In this document: positions 10,237-18,417 of the stretch, piece after piece
Numbering within the stretch: the stretch's first letter is position 1
How the letters are laid out: the number at the start of each line of letters is the position of its first letter
Assembly (NCBI RefSeq): GCF_900113955.1
Contig: NZ_FORH01000008.1
Location: forward strand, 218,383-282,382
Length of the DNA stretch: 64,000 nucleotides
DNA from: Celeribacter neptunius
Lineage (GTDB): Bacteria; Pseudomonadota; Alphaproteobacteria; Rhodobacterales; Rhodobacteraceae
Direction of reading: 5' to 3'
Program-made: the position numbers and the translations under genes
Notes under the pieces: model-generated
The model's input: only the letters and a program-made list of their open reading frames with translations
Databases searched by the model: none
What the model was told of the DNA's origin: nothing

Positions 10237-11661
10237 ATGAGCGAGACGAACATTTTCGATGAAATGTGGGGTCGCGACGAGGCTCTTCGCGCACCTTACA
10301 ATGAATTTCAGAGCTGGTTTCAGGGCGAAGACCTGAAGCGGCTCCGGGCAAAGCAGCGCGAGGCGGAAGAAGTGTTCCGGCTCACGGGGATCACCTTCAA
10401 CGTCTATGGGCGGAGCGAGGCCGAAGAGCGGCTCATCCCCTTTGACATCATTCCGCGGATCATTTCAGGCCGGGAATGGCAGAAGCTCTGCAAGGGCATC
10501 GAACAGCGGGTGCGGGCGATCAACGCCTTTTTGCATGACATCTACAACCGTCAGGAGATCATCAAGGCCGGGCGTCTGCCGCTCGAGATGATCACCAAGA
10601 ACGAGGCCTTCCTGCCGCAGATGATCGGCATGACGCCGCCGGGCGGGATCTACACCCATATCGTCGGTGTCGATCTGGTGCGCACCGGGCCGGATCAGTT
10701 CTACGTGCTCGAAGACAATGCGCGCACGCCCTCGGGCGTGTCCTACATGCTCGAGAACCGCGAGACCATGTTGCAGATGTTCCCGGAGCTGTTCTCGCGC
10801 AACCGGGTGCAGCCGGTGCAGAATTACCCGGCCAATCTGCGGCGCTCCTTGGCCGCCTGCGCGCCCAATCGCTGCGAGGGCAAGCCCACTGTGGGCGTGC
10901 TGACCCCGGGGATTTATAATTCCGCCTATTTCGAACACGCCTTCCTCGCCGATCAGATGGGGGTCGAGCTGGTCGAGGGCCACGATCTGCGTGTCATCGA
11001 CGGCAAGGTCGCGATGCGCACCACCCAGGGCTACAAGGCGGTCGATGTGCTCTATCGCCGGATCGATGACGATTTCCTCGATCCGCTGAATTTCAACCCG
11101 GAAAGCGCGCTGGGCGTGCCGGGGATCATGGATGTCTACCGCTCCGGCGGCATCACCATCGCCAATGCGCCGGGCACCGGCATTGCCGATGACAAGGCGA
11201 TCTACAGCTACATGCCCGATATCGTCGAATTCTACACCGGTGAGAAAGCCATTCTCGAAAACGTGCCGACCTGGCGCTGTTCCGAGCCCGACAGCCTCGC
11301 CTATGTGCTCGACAACCTGGCCGATCTGGTGGTCAAGGAAGTCCATGGCTCCGGCGGGTACGGCATGCTGATCGGCCCGACCGCGACGAAGAAGGAGATC
11401 GAGGAATTCCGCAGGAAGCTCAAGGCCCGGCCCGGCAATTATATCGCCCAGCCGACCCTGTCCTTGTCCACCGTGCCGATCTTTACCAAATCCGGGCTGG
11501 CGCCGCGTCATGTCGATCTCAGACCCTTTGTCCTGTGTTCGCCCGAGGGGATCGATATCACCCCGGGCGGCCTCACCCGCGTGGCCTTGGAAAAAGGCTC
11601 GCTGGTGGTGAACTCGTCGCAGGGCGGCGGGACCAAGGATACATGGGTACTGGAGGACTGA
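10237..11661 (+). CDS. Circularly permuted type 2 ATP-grasp protein (Anbu-operon amide ligase)
   Basis: A 474-residue protein of the CP-ATPgrasp family (formerly DUF404/DUF407). Family hallmarks are visible: FNVYGRSEAEERLIPFDIIPR, RVRAINAFLHDIYNRQEI near residues 85-105, VGVDLVRTGPDQFYVLEDN, NARTPSGVSYMLENRE and the late KEVHGSGGYGMLIGP nucleotide-binding loop. ATP-grasp enzymes join a carboxylate to an amine through an acyl phosphate, so this is a predicted peptide or amide ligase. It is first in a run with an alpha-E protein, a transglutaminase-like protein and the Anbu peptidase, a combination conserved in many bacteria. The reaction product has not been established for this family as far as I know. 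Confidence 0.92.
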   Translation: MSETNIFDEMWGRDEALRAPYNEFQSWFQGEDLKRLRAKQREAEEVFRLTGITFNVYGRSEAEERLIPFDIIPRIISGREWQKLCKGIEQRVRAINAFLHDIYNRQEIIKAGRLPLEMITKNEAFLPQMIGMTPPGGIYTHIVGVDLVRTGPDQFYVLEDNARTPSGVSYMLENRETMLQMFPELFSRNRVQPVQNYPANLRRSLAACAPNRCEGKPTVGVLTPGIYNSAYFEHAFLADQMGVELVEGHDLRVIDGKVAMRTTQGYKAVDVLYRRIDDDFLDPLNFNPESALGVPGIMDVYRSGGITIANAPGTGIADDKAIYSYMPDIVEFYTGEKAILENVPTWRCSEPDSLAYVLDNLADLVVKEVHGSGGYGMLIGPTATKKEIEEFRRKLKARPGNYIAQPTLSLSTVPIFTKSGLAPRHVDLRPFVLCSPEGIDITPGGLTRVALEKGSLVVNSSQGGGTKDTWVLED

Positions 11662-11665
11662 CGCG

Positions 11666-12607
11666 ATGCTCGGCAAAACCGCAAATGGCCTCTACTGGAT
11701 GTTCCGCTATCTGGAACGGGCCGAAAATACCTCTCGCCTTGTCGAAACCGGTCAGCGCATCGGCCTGACCCGGCTGGGTCAGGATGACGATGAATGGGGC
11801 TCGGTGATGCAATCGGCCTCTGTGCTGAATGGCTATAATGCCTCTCATGACGAGGTGACGAAAGACGCGGCGATCGACTGGATGCTGCGCTCAAAGGACA
11901 ACCCGGCGTCGGTGCTCTCGACGATTTCGGAAGCCCGGCAGAACGCCCGCATGGTGCGCACGGCTCTGACCCATGAGGTCTGGGAGGCGATGAACGGCTG
12001 TTACATGGCCGCCAGGGAGGCGCTGGCGCGCAAGGTCTCGGAACGCGATCTGCCGGCGGTCCTGGGCCTCATCCGACAACGCACGGCGCTGGTGCGCGGC
12101 GCCACCCATGGCACGATGCTGCGCAACGACATCTATAATTTCGTCCGCATCGGCACCTTTCTCGAACGCGCCGATGCCACCGGGCGCATCCTGGACGTGA
12201 AATATTACGTGCTCCTGCCCTCGGCCATGGCGGTCGGCTCCTCGATCGACAATGTGCATTGGGAAACCATCCTGCGTTCGGTCTCGGCCCGCGGCGGCTT
12301 CCGCATGGCCTATGGCTCTCAGGTCAACGCCCATGACATCGCGCAATTCCTGATCCTTGATCGGCGGATGCCGCGCTCGCTGAATTTCTGCGCCACCAAG
12401 ATCCATGCCAACCTGCGCCATCTGGCGACGGATTACGGCACCGAGCCGCAGTCGCTGGTGATGTCGCAGACGCTGGTCGATCGTTTCCTGAAACATGATA
12501 TCGACTCGGTTTTCGACTATGGTCTGCATGAATATATCCAGACCGTGTTGAGCACCCTTGGCCGGCTCGGCGGTCAGATCGAAAAAGACTACCGGTTCTA
12601 CGAGTGA
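11666..12607 (+). CDS. Alpha-E domain protein (DUF403)
   Basis: A 313-residue, helix-rich protein matching the alpha-E family: MLGKTANGLYWMFRYLERAE at the N-terminus, repeated AR-x-x-R-type helices (ISEARQNARMVRTALTHEVWEAMN), and GTFLERADATGRILDVKYY. It is thought to partner the circularly permuted ATP-grasp enzyme; no catalytic residues are obvious. The start follows a GGAGG ribosome-binding site at the 3' end of the preceding gene and lies 4 bp after its stop. The next gene begins at or just after its stop codon, so the operon is tightly coupled. Confidence 0.92.
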   Translation: MLGKTANGLYWMFRYLERAENTSRLVETGQRIGLTRLGQDDDEWGSVMQSASVLNGYNASHDEVTKDAAIDWMLRSKDNPASVLSTISEARQNARMVRTALTHEVWEAMNGCYMAAREALARKVSERDLPAVLGLIRQRTALVRGATHGTMLRNDIYNFVRIGTFLERADATGRILDVKYYVLLPSAMAVGSSIDNVHWETILRSVSARGGFRMAYGSQVNAHDIAQFLILDRRMPRSLNFCATKIHANLRHLATDYGTEPQSLVMSQTLVDRFLKHDIDSVFDYGLHEYIQTVLSTLGRLGGQIEKDYRFYE

Positions 12608-12612
12608 GCGAC

Positions 12613-13416
12613 ATGCGTCTCCATATTCGACATACGACCAAATATTCCTTTGAAAACCCCGTGACCTACGGGCTGCAACAGCTGCGCAAGACGCCGAAGA
12701 GCGATCATGGGCAAGAGGTGATTGCCTGGCAGACTTCGGTGATTGGCGGGCAAAAGGAGCTTTCCTATCACGACCACATGAACAATCTGGTCGAGCTGAT
12801 TTCCTTTGAACGCGACGCCACCGAGCTCACCGTGTCCTGCGAAGGTACGGTCGAGATTGCCGAGACCCATGGCGTGGTCGGTCAGCACCGCGGGCCGTCG
12901 CCCTTGTGGCTCTTCGACAAGGTGACGCCGCTCACCAAACCGGGGGCGGGCGTGCGGGCCCTGATCAAACAGGTCGAGGGCGACAGCGAGCTTGACCGTT
13001 TGCATGCGCTCTCGCGTGCGGTGGGCGCCGCGATCAAATATGAGATCGGCGCCTCGCACCCGGAATGGAGCGCAGAGGAGGCCCTCAGCGAAGGCAAGGG
13101 CGTCTGTCAGGACCACGCCCATGCCTTTATCGCCTGTGCCCGCGAGATGGGATTCCCGGCGCGCTATGTCTCCGGCTATCTGATGATGGATGACCGGCAG
13201 CTGCAGGACGCCACGCATGCCTGGGCCGAGGCGCATGTGCGCGGGCTCGGTTGGGTCGGTTTCGACGTTTCCAACGAAATTTGCCCGGATCAGCGCTATG
13301 TCAGGGTCGCAACGGGGCTGGACTATACGGATGCTGCCCCTGTAACAGGGACGCGATATGGCGGCGAGGGCGAGACTCTCTCCGTCGAGATCGAAGTGGT
13401 GCAGCAACAACAATAA
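12613..13416 (+). CDS. Transglutaminase-like cysteine protease family protein
   Basis: About 267 residues. The N-terminal domain begins MRLHIRHTTKYSFENPV, typical of the bacterial transglutaminase-like N-terminal region. The catalytic core shows Cys in EGKGVCQDHAHAFIACARE, His in DATHAWAEAHVRGLGWVGFD and the Asp a few residues later, giving a Cys-His-Asp triad. It may act as a peptidase or amidase on the product of the ATP-grasp ligase. ATG 12613 was chosen because family members start at this motif. A GTG at 12604 overlaps the upstream TGA (GTGA) and would add only three residues, so translational coupling from it is also possible. Confidence 0.9.
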   Translation: MRLHIRHTTKYSFENPVTYGLQQLRKTPKSDHGQEVIAWQTSVIGGQKELSYHDHMNNLVELISFERDATELTVSCEGTVEIAETHGVVGQHRGPSPLWLFDKVTPLTKPGAGVRALIKQVEGDSELDRLHALSRAVGAAIKYEIGASHPEWSAEEALSEGKGVCQDHAHAFIACAREMGFPARYVSGYLMMDDRQLQDATHAWAEAHVRGLGWVGFDVSNEICPDQRYVRVATGLDYTDAAPVTGTRYGGEGETLSVEIEVVQQQQ

Positions 13417-13428
13417 GGGCTGGCGCAA

Positions 13429-14160
13429 ATGACCTATTGCGTGGGCATGATGCTCGATAAGGGCCTCGTCATGATGTCGGACACCCGGACCAATGCCGGT
13501 GTCGACAATATTTCCACCTTCAAGAAGATGTTCACCTGGGAGGTCCCGGGCGAACGTATTCTGACGGTGATGACGGCGGGCAATCTGGCGACGACGCAGG
13601 CACTTGTGTCTTTGCTCGACGAGCGCACCAAGGCGCCCGAGGACCGCGAGCCCTCGATCCTTTCGGCGCCTTCGATGTTTCAGGTCGCGCGTCAGGTGGC
13701 CAAGACGCTGAAATCGGTGATCGCCACCCATGCCGACGAAGGCCAGCGTGCCGACAGCGCTTTCAATGCCACGGTGCTTCTGGGCGGTCAGATCAAGGGC
13801 TCGCCGCCGCGTCTCTTCCTGATCTATCCCGAGGGCAATTTCATCGAGGCGGGGGCGGAGACCCCGTTCTTCCAGATCGGCGAGACCAAATACGGCAAGC
13901 CCATTCTGGTGCGCGCCTATGATCCGGAGATGTCCTTTGAGGAGGCGGTGAAGCTGATGCTCGTGTCCTTCGACAGCACGGTGAAGGCGAACCTCTCCGT
14001 CGGTCTGCCGTTCGATCTGCAGGTCATCGAGCGCGACACCTACAAGGTGGCGCAACAGTGCCGGATTGCCGCGGACGATCCCTATTATCTCGAGATTTCA
14101 ACGAGCTGGGGCGAGGCTTTGAAATCGGCGATGGACAGCCTGCCGAGTTTCAAATTCTGA
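13429..14160 (+). CDS. Anbu proteasome-like peptidase (ancestral beta-subunit family)
   Basis: A 243-residue protein of the Ntn-hydrolase fold. After removal of Met1 the N-terminus would be Thr2 (MTYCVGMMLDKGLVMMSDTR), the expected catalytic nucleophile of Anbu and proteasome beta subunits. The SDTRTNAGVDNISTFKKMF stretch carries the Asp-Thr and Lys positions of the active site, and TVMTAGNLATTQ matches the family. Anbu assembles into open helical rings in characterised species. It closes the operon with ATP-grasp, alpha-E and transglutaminase proteins and may process or degrade their product. Substrate is unknown. It lies 12 bp after the transglutaminase stop. Confidence 0.92.
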   Translation: MTYCVGMMLDKGLVMMSDTRTNAGVDNISTFKKMFTWEVPGERILTVMTAGNLATTQALVSLLDERTKAPEDREPSILSAPSMFQVARQVAKTLKSVIATHADEGQRADSAFNATVLLGGQIKGSPPRLFLIYPEGNFIEAGAETPFFQIGETKYGKPILVRAYDPEMSFEEAVKLMLVSFDSTVKANLSVGLPFDLQVIERDTYKVAQQCRIAADDPYYLEISTSWGEALKSAMDSLPSFKF

Positions 14161-14177
14161 CGCCTCAGGGTGTCGCG

Positions 14178-15170
14178 CTATGGCGTTTCCAGACTCAGGT
14201 TCGGCTTCGGCATGAGCCCCGGCTGCAACCCGCGTTCCACGTAATCCCAGGTCGCCATGGCGATCATTGCGGCATTGTCGGTGGCCCATTTCATCGGCGG
14301 CAGGCAGAGCTCTACGCCATGTTTTGCGGCCACCTTGCCCATCGCGTCGCGCAATTGCGGTGAGGCGGCGACACCGCCGACGATCACCAGAGAGCGGGGT
14401 TTGCACGCGTCCAGCGCCCGATCCGCCTTGGCCGCCAGAACATCCATGCAGGCCGCGACGAAAGAGGCGGACATGTCCTCGACCGAGACTTCGGGGTGTT
14501 TTTCGATATGCCGGGCGACCGAGGATTTGAGACCGGAGAATGAAAACTCATAGGCCTCGTTCTTCATCGGCCGGGGCAGGCGCAAGACCGGCTGACCGGC
14601 CTTGGCCGCCTTGTCGATGGCAGGTCCGCCGGGCATGCCGAGCCCGAGCATCCGCGCCACCTTGTCATAGCTTTCGCCCACCGAGTCGTCCCGCGTCGAC
14701 CCCAGAAGCCGGTAGGACCAGGCGTCCTTGAGCTCCGCGATCAACGTATGCCCGCCGGAGACCAGCATGATCACCGCCGGGAATTCCGTCCGACCGCTTT
14801 CGAGCGCGACGGAACGGATGTGACCGCGCAGGTGGTTGACGCCATAGGCCGGCACATCCCACGCCATGGACAGCGCTTCCGCCGTGGAGAGGCCAACGAG
14901 AAGCGAGCCGATCAGGCCGGGTCCCCGGGTGACGCCGATGGCGGTGAGGTCTGCGGGCGTGACCGAGGCCTCTTCCATGACGCCCTGAACCGTCGGCAGA
15001 ATCGCCTCGAGATGGGCGCGTGAGGCCAGTTCCGGGTAGACCCCGCCGAAGGCCTCGTGGATCTCGAATTGCGACACCGTCCGGATCGCCGCGACATGGC
15101 CCGCACGGTCGACCAGCGCCACCGATGTGTCGTCGCAAGAGGTCTCGATGCCGAGGATCAACCCGCTCAT
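14178..15170 (-). CDS. tsaD: tRNA threonylcarbamoyladenosine (t6A) transferase TsaD
   Basis: A 330-residue protein of the Kae1/TsaD (YgjD) family. It shows GIETSCDDTSVALVD at the N-terminus, GVNHLRGHIRSVALE with the metal-binding His pair, VSGGHTLIAELKD, and GGVAASPQLRDAM and WATDNAAMIAMA near the end. It transfers the threonylcarbamoyl group from TC-AMP to A37 of ANN-decoding tRNAs, together with TsaB and TsaE. The start is ATG 15170, which overlaps the tsaC stop by 4 bp (ATGA); a longer reading frame upstream would run through tsaC and lacks family similarity. It is last in the tsaE-tsaB-tsaC-tsaD operon. Confidence 0.97.
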   Translation of the reverse strand: MSGLILGIETSCDDTSVALVDRAGHVAAIRTVSQFEIHEAFGGVYPELASRAHLEAILPTVQGVMEEASVTPADLTAIGVTRGPGLIGSLLVGLSTAEALSMAWDVPAYGVNHLRGHIRSVALESGRTEFPAVIMLVSGGHTLIAELKDAWSYRLLGSTRDDSVGESYDKVARMLGLGMPGGPAIDKAAKAGQPVLRLPRPMKNEAYEFSFSGLKSSVARHIEKHPEVSVEDMSASFVAACMDVLAAKADRALDACKPRSLVIVGGVAASPQLRDAMGKVAAKHGVELCLPPMKWATDNAAMIAMATWDYVERGLQPGLMPKPNLSLETP

Positions 15171-15760
15171 ACCAGAACCTCCCGAATTTCCGCATCGGTC
15201 ACCACCCCGTGGCGTTCGATCCGCACCGGTTCCAGCGTACAATTGACGATGGTCGAGGGGGCCGGGGCGGCGCCCTTGCCCGGCACGGTCAGGTCCGGCG
15301 TGCCTTCGAGCTGCGCGCGCGCCTCATCGGTGGTTGCCGGCGTGACGGCGCCGGAGCGATTGGCGGATGTGACCATCAAAGGCCCGGCAAGCCGCAAGGC
15401 CTCAAGCAGCAGCGCATTGTCGGGAATGCGGATGGCGATCTCGGACCGGTCCATGAGCCAGCCGGGCGCGCGCATCGGGTCGAGCGCAAGCACCAGCGTC
15501 AGCGCGCCGGGCACATAGGCGCTGTTCAAAAGTTTGACCGCAGGCGCGGGGATCACCGCGCCAAGCCCGGCAATCTGCTCCACCCCGGCGACCATGATCG
15601 GCAGGTTCTTGTCGCGCGGGCGTTGTTTCAGTTCGTAAATGCGATCCACGGCTGTGGTGTGCGCGGGCGACGCGGCCAGGCCAAGCACCGTATCCGTGGG
15701 CATCAGCACCACGCCGCCCTCGGCGAGGGTCTTGGCAATCTGCTCTGCGGACACACTCAT
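15167..15760 (-). CDS. tsaC: L-threonylcarbamoyladenylate synthase TsaC (YrdC/Sua5 domain)
   Basis: A 197-residue single-domain protein of the YrdC family. It shows GGVVLMPTDTVLGLAASP, the IYELKQRPRDKNLPIMV substrate-binding stretch (KQR..DK.LP), PGALTLVL, IAIRIPDN and MVTSANRSG. It makes threonylcarbamoyl-AMP from threonine, bicarbonate and ATP for t6A synthesis. The longer Sua5 C-terminal domain is absent, so the short TsaC name fits. It overlaps tsaB upstream and tsaD downstream by 4 bp each, strongly suggesting coupled translation. Confidence 0.95.
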   Translation of the reverse strand: MSVSAEQIAKTLAEGGVVLMPTDTVLGLAASPAHTTAVDRIYELKQRPRDKNLPIMVAGVEQIAGLGAVIPAPAVKLLNSAYVPGALTLVLALDPMRAPGWLMDRSEIAIRIPDNALLLEALRLAGPLMVTSANRSGAVTPATTDEARAQLEGTPDLTVPGKGAAPAPSTIVNCTLEPVRIERHGVVTDAEIREVLV

Positions 15761-16398
15761 TCCAGCACCTCGACAATCGGCCAGGCCCGGGCCTCCGGCG
15801 CGGGCGTCGGGGCCGCCAAAGCCAGCTTGAGCATGGTTTCCATCGCGGCCATATTGGTCACGGGCGATGCGTGGCCCTCAACTTCGATATTCCCGGCGAG
15901 ATCGTAATCATCCATGTTTTGGATCTGCTCTAAAGCAGATTTTTCCAGACAATGTTCGTAATGTACGAGCTTTCCGCCCGTCGCGTCAGGCTCATAGATC
16001 CCGAAATGCACATGCGGGCGCGCCGCGCGGCGCAGGATCGCGACGGGTTTCGCACTGCCATTCGAATGTCCGGCGACCTCGGCGCCCAACAGCTTGAACG
16101 CGGGCAGGGCCAGAATCGGAAGAGACAGGGCGAACCCCAGAGCATTGGCAAAAGCGGCGGCGGTGCGGGTGACGCCCAGCCCGCCGGGACCGATGTCGCA
16201 GGCGATGAGGCTGAGATCATTCAACTCGGCCCCGATTTCGCTCAACCCTGTCTCCAAGAGCATGCGATAGTCGCGCGAGCCGGCCAGCGCCTCAACCGTC
16301 GAACTGTCGAAGATAATCGCATCGCCGCGCCCGAGCGCCAGCGCGGGCACGCCGTTCGAGGCTTGAAGCAACAGGGTGATAGATGTGCCGGTCGTCAT
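15757..16398 (-). CDS. tsaB: t6A biosynthesis protein TsaB
   Basis: A 213-residue TsaD-like protein of the TsaB (YeaZ) family: CDIGPGGLGVTRTAAAFANALGFALSLPI is the conserved GPGSFTGLR-type region, here changed to GPGGLGVTR. The usual N-terminal IDTS motif has become LLQASNGVPALALG, so this copy is divergent, as is common in Rhodobacterales. TsaB is a scaffold that binds TsaD and TsaE. Its place between tsaE and tsaC, with ATGA overlaps on both sides, supports the call. Confidence 0.88.
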   Translation of the reverse strand: MTTGTSITLLLQASNGVPALALGRGDAIIFDSSTVEALAGSRDYRMLLETGLSEIGAELNDLSLIACDIGPGGLGVTRTAAAFANALGFALSLPILALPAFKLLGAEVAGHSNGSAKPVAILRRAARPHVHFGIYEPDATGGKLVHYEHCLEKSALEQIQNMDDYDLAGNIEVEGHASPVTNMAAMETMLKLALAAPTPAPEARAWPIVEVLE

Positions 16399-16880
16399 GC
16401 GAGCGCCTCCAGAACCTGGGTCCAGCGTGGCGCATCAGAGGTGAGCGTCAGGACCCGCGCAGTCTCTTCCTCACCGAACCCGATGCGGATCGACAGAGGG
16501 GCGTCGAAATAGCCTTCGATCCGCTCGCCCCATTCGATGACGGAAATCCCGGTCTCGAGATAGTCTTCCAGCCCGAGGTGATAGAATTCCTGCGCGCCTT
16601 TCAATCGATAAGCATCGACATGCAACAGCGGGCCCTTGGGGGTCTCGTAGATATTGGCAATCGTATAGGTCGGGCTGGTCACCGCCTCGTCACAGCCCAT
16701 TGCGCGCACGAGCGCGCGGGTGAATGTGGTCTTGCCGGCCGCCAATGCGCCGTCGAGCAACACCACATCGCCGGCGCGCAAATGCTCCGCCAGCGCGGAG
16801 GCGATCCGCGCCGTGTCGTCTTCGCTCGCAACTGTGATGTGCTTTTCCGCCACGTTCCCTGCCACCGTCGGCCCGTTCAA
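16395..16880 (-). CDS. tsaE: t6A complex ATPase TsaE
   Basis: Up to 161 residues. The P-loop reads GALAAGKTTFTRAL, followed by family motifs SPTYTIANIYE, LLHVDAYRLKGAQEF and VIEWGERIEGYF. TsaE hydrolyses ATP to recycle the TsaB-TsaD complex. The 5'-most start is TTG 16880, which sits right against AGGGGAA and so is poorly spaced. In-frame GTG codons at 16865 and 16853 are alternatives and would give 156 or 152 residues. It heads the t6A operon. Confidence 0.92.
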   Translation of the reverse strand: MNGPTVAGNVAEKHITVASEDDTARIASALAEHLRAGDVVLLDGALAAGKTTFTRALVRAMGCDEAVTSPTYTIANIYETPKGPLLHVDAYRLKGAQEFYHLGLEDYLETGISVIEWGERIEGYFDAPLSIRIGFGEEETARVLTLTSDAPRWTQVLEALA

Positions 16881-16969
16881 TTCCCCTGCGATTTAGGCCA
16901 ATCGGCGGCAAAGGTCCATGCCCTGCGGGCGAGGGGCGCCCGGTCTCAACTCCAGTCTCAGCTCCGGCC

Positions 16970-17410
16970 TCAGCTTTCGGTGTCGAGCCAGATCGTCACC
17001 GGGCCGTCATTCACCAGCGAGACTTTCATATCGGCGCCGAATATGCCGTTCTCACTGGGCACGCCCTCGGCCACCAGCCGTTCTGTGAAATACTCGTAGA
17101 GCTCCTTGCCGCGATCCGGCGCGGCGGCGGTGGAGAAACCGGGGCGATTGCCCTTGGTCTCGGCGGCGAGCGTGAACTGGCTGACCACCAATGCGGTGCC
17201 GCCAATGTCGCGGACCGAGAGGTTCATCTTGTCCGCCTCGTCCTTGAAAATCCGCATCTTGGCAATCTTGGCCGCGAGCTTGTCGGCCTGGGCCTCGCCG
17301 TCCTCGCGCATGGCGCAGACCAGCACCAGAAGCCCCGGGCCGCTTTGCCCGACCACCTCGCCATCGACCTTCACCGCGGCTTCGGAAATTCGTTGGATGA
17401 GGGCGCGCAT
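16970..17410 (-). CDS. dtd: D-aminoacyl-tRNA deacylase
   Basis: A 146-residue protein of the DTD family. It has [21 protein letters not shown] at the N-terminus, the catalytic-pocket motif [19 protein letters not shown] (SQxTL) and the [24 protein letters not shown] motif, where the NxPxT-type signature reads NDGPVT. It hydrolyses D-amino acids from mischarged tRNAs. It lies 14 bp downstream of the fructokinase stop on the same strand, so they may be cotranscribed. Confidence 0.95.
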   Translation of the reverse strand: MRALIQRISEAAVKVDGEVVGQSGPGLLVLVCAMREDGEAQADKLAAKIAKMRIFKDEADKMNLSVRDIGGTALVVSQFTLAAETKGNRPGFSTAAAPDRGKELYEYFTERLVAEGVPSENGIFGADMKVSLVNDGPVTIWLDTES

Positions 17411-17424
17411 GTAGGGGCTCCGTC

Positions 17425-18348
17425 TTAGGTCAGTTCGTGATCCCAGGGCGGGTTGGCGCCGGCGCGGCTGACGGTCACGGCGGCGGCTTTCGCCCCAAGG
17501 GAGAGCGCCGATGCGAGGGTTTCCGCGTCGAGCTCTGCCAGTGCCTGTTTGGTCAATTTTCCCGCCCGTTGCAACCCGGCCAGAAGCCCGGCGTTGAACG
17601 TGTCGCCGGCGCCGACGGTGTCGACCACCTCGACGCGTTCGGCCTTGATATGGGTGGTGCCATGGGCGGTGACGCCCTTGACGCCTTCGGAGCCCATGGT
17701 GAGGCAGACCAGCTTGACGCCCTTCGCGAGAAGCGCCGCGATATGGGCGTCGATGTCGCCATCGCCCATCAGCCAGAGAAGGTCCTCGTCAGAGACTTTG
17801 ACGATATCGGCATGCGCCAGCATATGTTCGATCCGTGCACGATACCGGGCTTCGTCCTTGATGAACCCGGGGCGAATGTTCGGGTCGATCATGGTGACGC
17901 GGGTGGCGGAGGCGCGCACGAACAGGCTCTCATAGGCCGCGCCGCAGGGCTCGACCGGCAGCGAGATGCCGCCACAGAACAGCGCCTCGACCGTGTCGGG
18001 CAGGGCGGGCAGATCGGCCTCGGAGAGCATCCGCCCGGCGGTGTTCTCGTCATAGAAGGCGTAGGTGGCGTGGCCATCGACCAGCTTGACGAAGGCGACG
18101 GTACAGGGGCGATCCTTGGTCACCGCGAGTTCCGTGTTCACATGGCTCTCGGCAAGTTTTTCCTTGAGCAATTCGCCAAAGAAATCCGTCGAAAACCCGG
18201 TGAAGAACCCGGTTTCGGCGCCCAGTCGGCTGAGCGCCACGGCGGTGTTGAACACCGCGCCGCCGGCGTAAGGCGCATAGGCGTCTTCGCCCAGCGTGGT
18301 GGTGCGGGGCAGCATGTCGATCAGGGCTTCGCCAGCGCAGAGGATCAT
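17425..18348 (-). CDS. PfkB-family carbohydrate kinase, probable fructokinase
   Basis: A 307-residue ribokinase-fold sugar kinase. The N-terminus ([15 protein letters not shown]) and [17 protein letters not shown] carry the PfkB substrate-binding signature, [12 protein letters not shown] is typical of fructokinases, and [21 protein letters not shown] holds the catalytic GAGD Asp and anion hole. It most likely phosphorylates fructose at the expense of ATP; ribose or 2-keto-3-deoxygluconate kinase cannot be excluded. A perfect 14-bp LacI-type palindrome lies 39 bp upstream of the start, pointing to control by a sugar-responsive LacI repressor not in this window. Confidence 0.88.
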   Translation of the reverse strand: MILCAGEALIDMLPRTTTLGEDAYAPYAGGAVFNTAVALSRLGAETGFFTGFSTDFFGELLKEKLAESHVNTELAVTKDRPCTVAFVKLVDGHATYAFYDENTAGRMLSEADLPALPDTVEALFCGGISLPVEPCGAAYESLFVRASATRVTMIDPNIRPGFIKDEARYRARIEHMLAHADIVKVSDEDLLWLMGDGDIDAHIAALLAKGVKLVCLTMGSEGVKGVTAHGTTHIKAERVEVVDTVGAGDTFNAGLLAGLQRAGKLTKQALAELDAETLASALSLGAKAAAVTVSRAGANPPWDHELT

Positions 18349-18386
18349 CGGTGTCTCCTATCGTCAGATTGCCCCGTTTGTAGGGC

Positions 18387-18400
18387 TGATAGCGCTATCA
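18387..18400. promoter_or_regulatory. LacI-family operator upstream of the fructokinase gene
   Basis: TGATAGCGCTATCA is a perfect 14-bp palindrome with the central CG step typical of LacI-family operators. It lies 39 bp before the minus-strand start codon, within reach of the promoter. Confidence 0.65.
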
Positions 18401-18417
18401 TATCAAGAAGAATCCGC

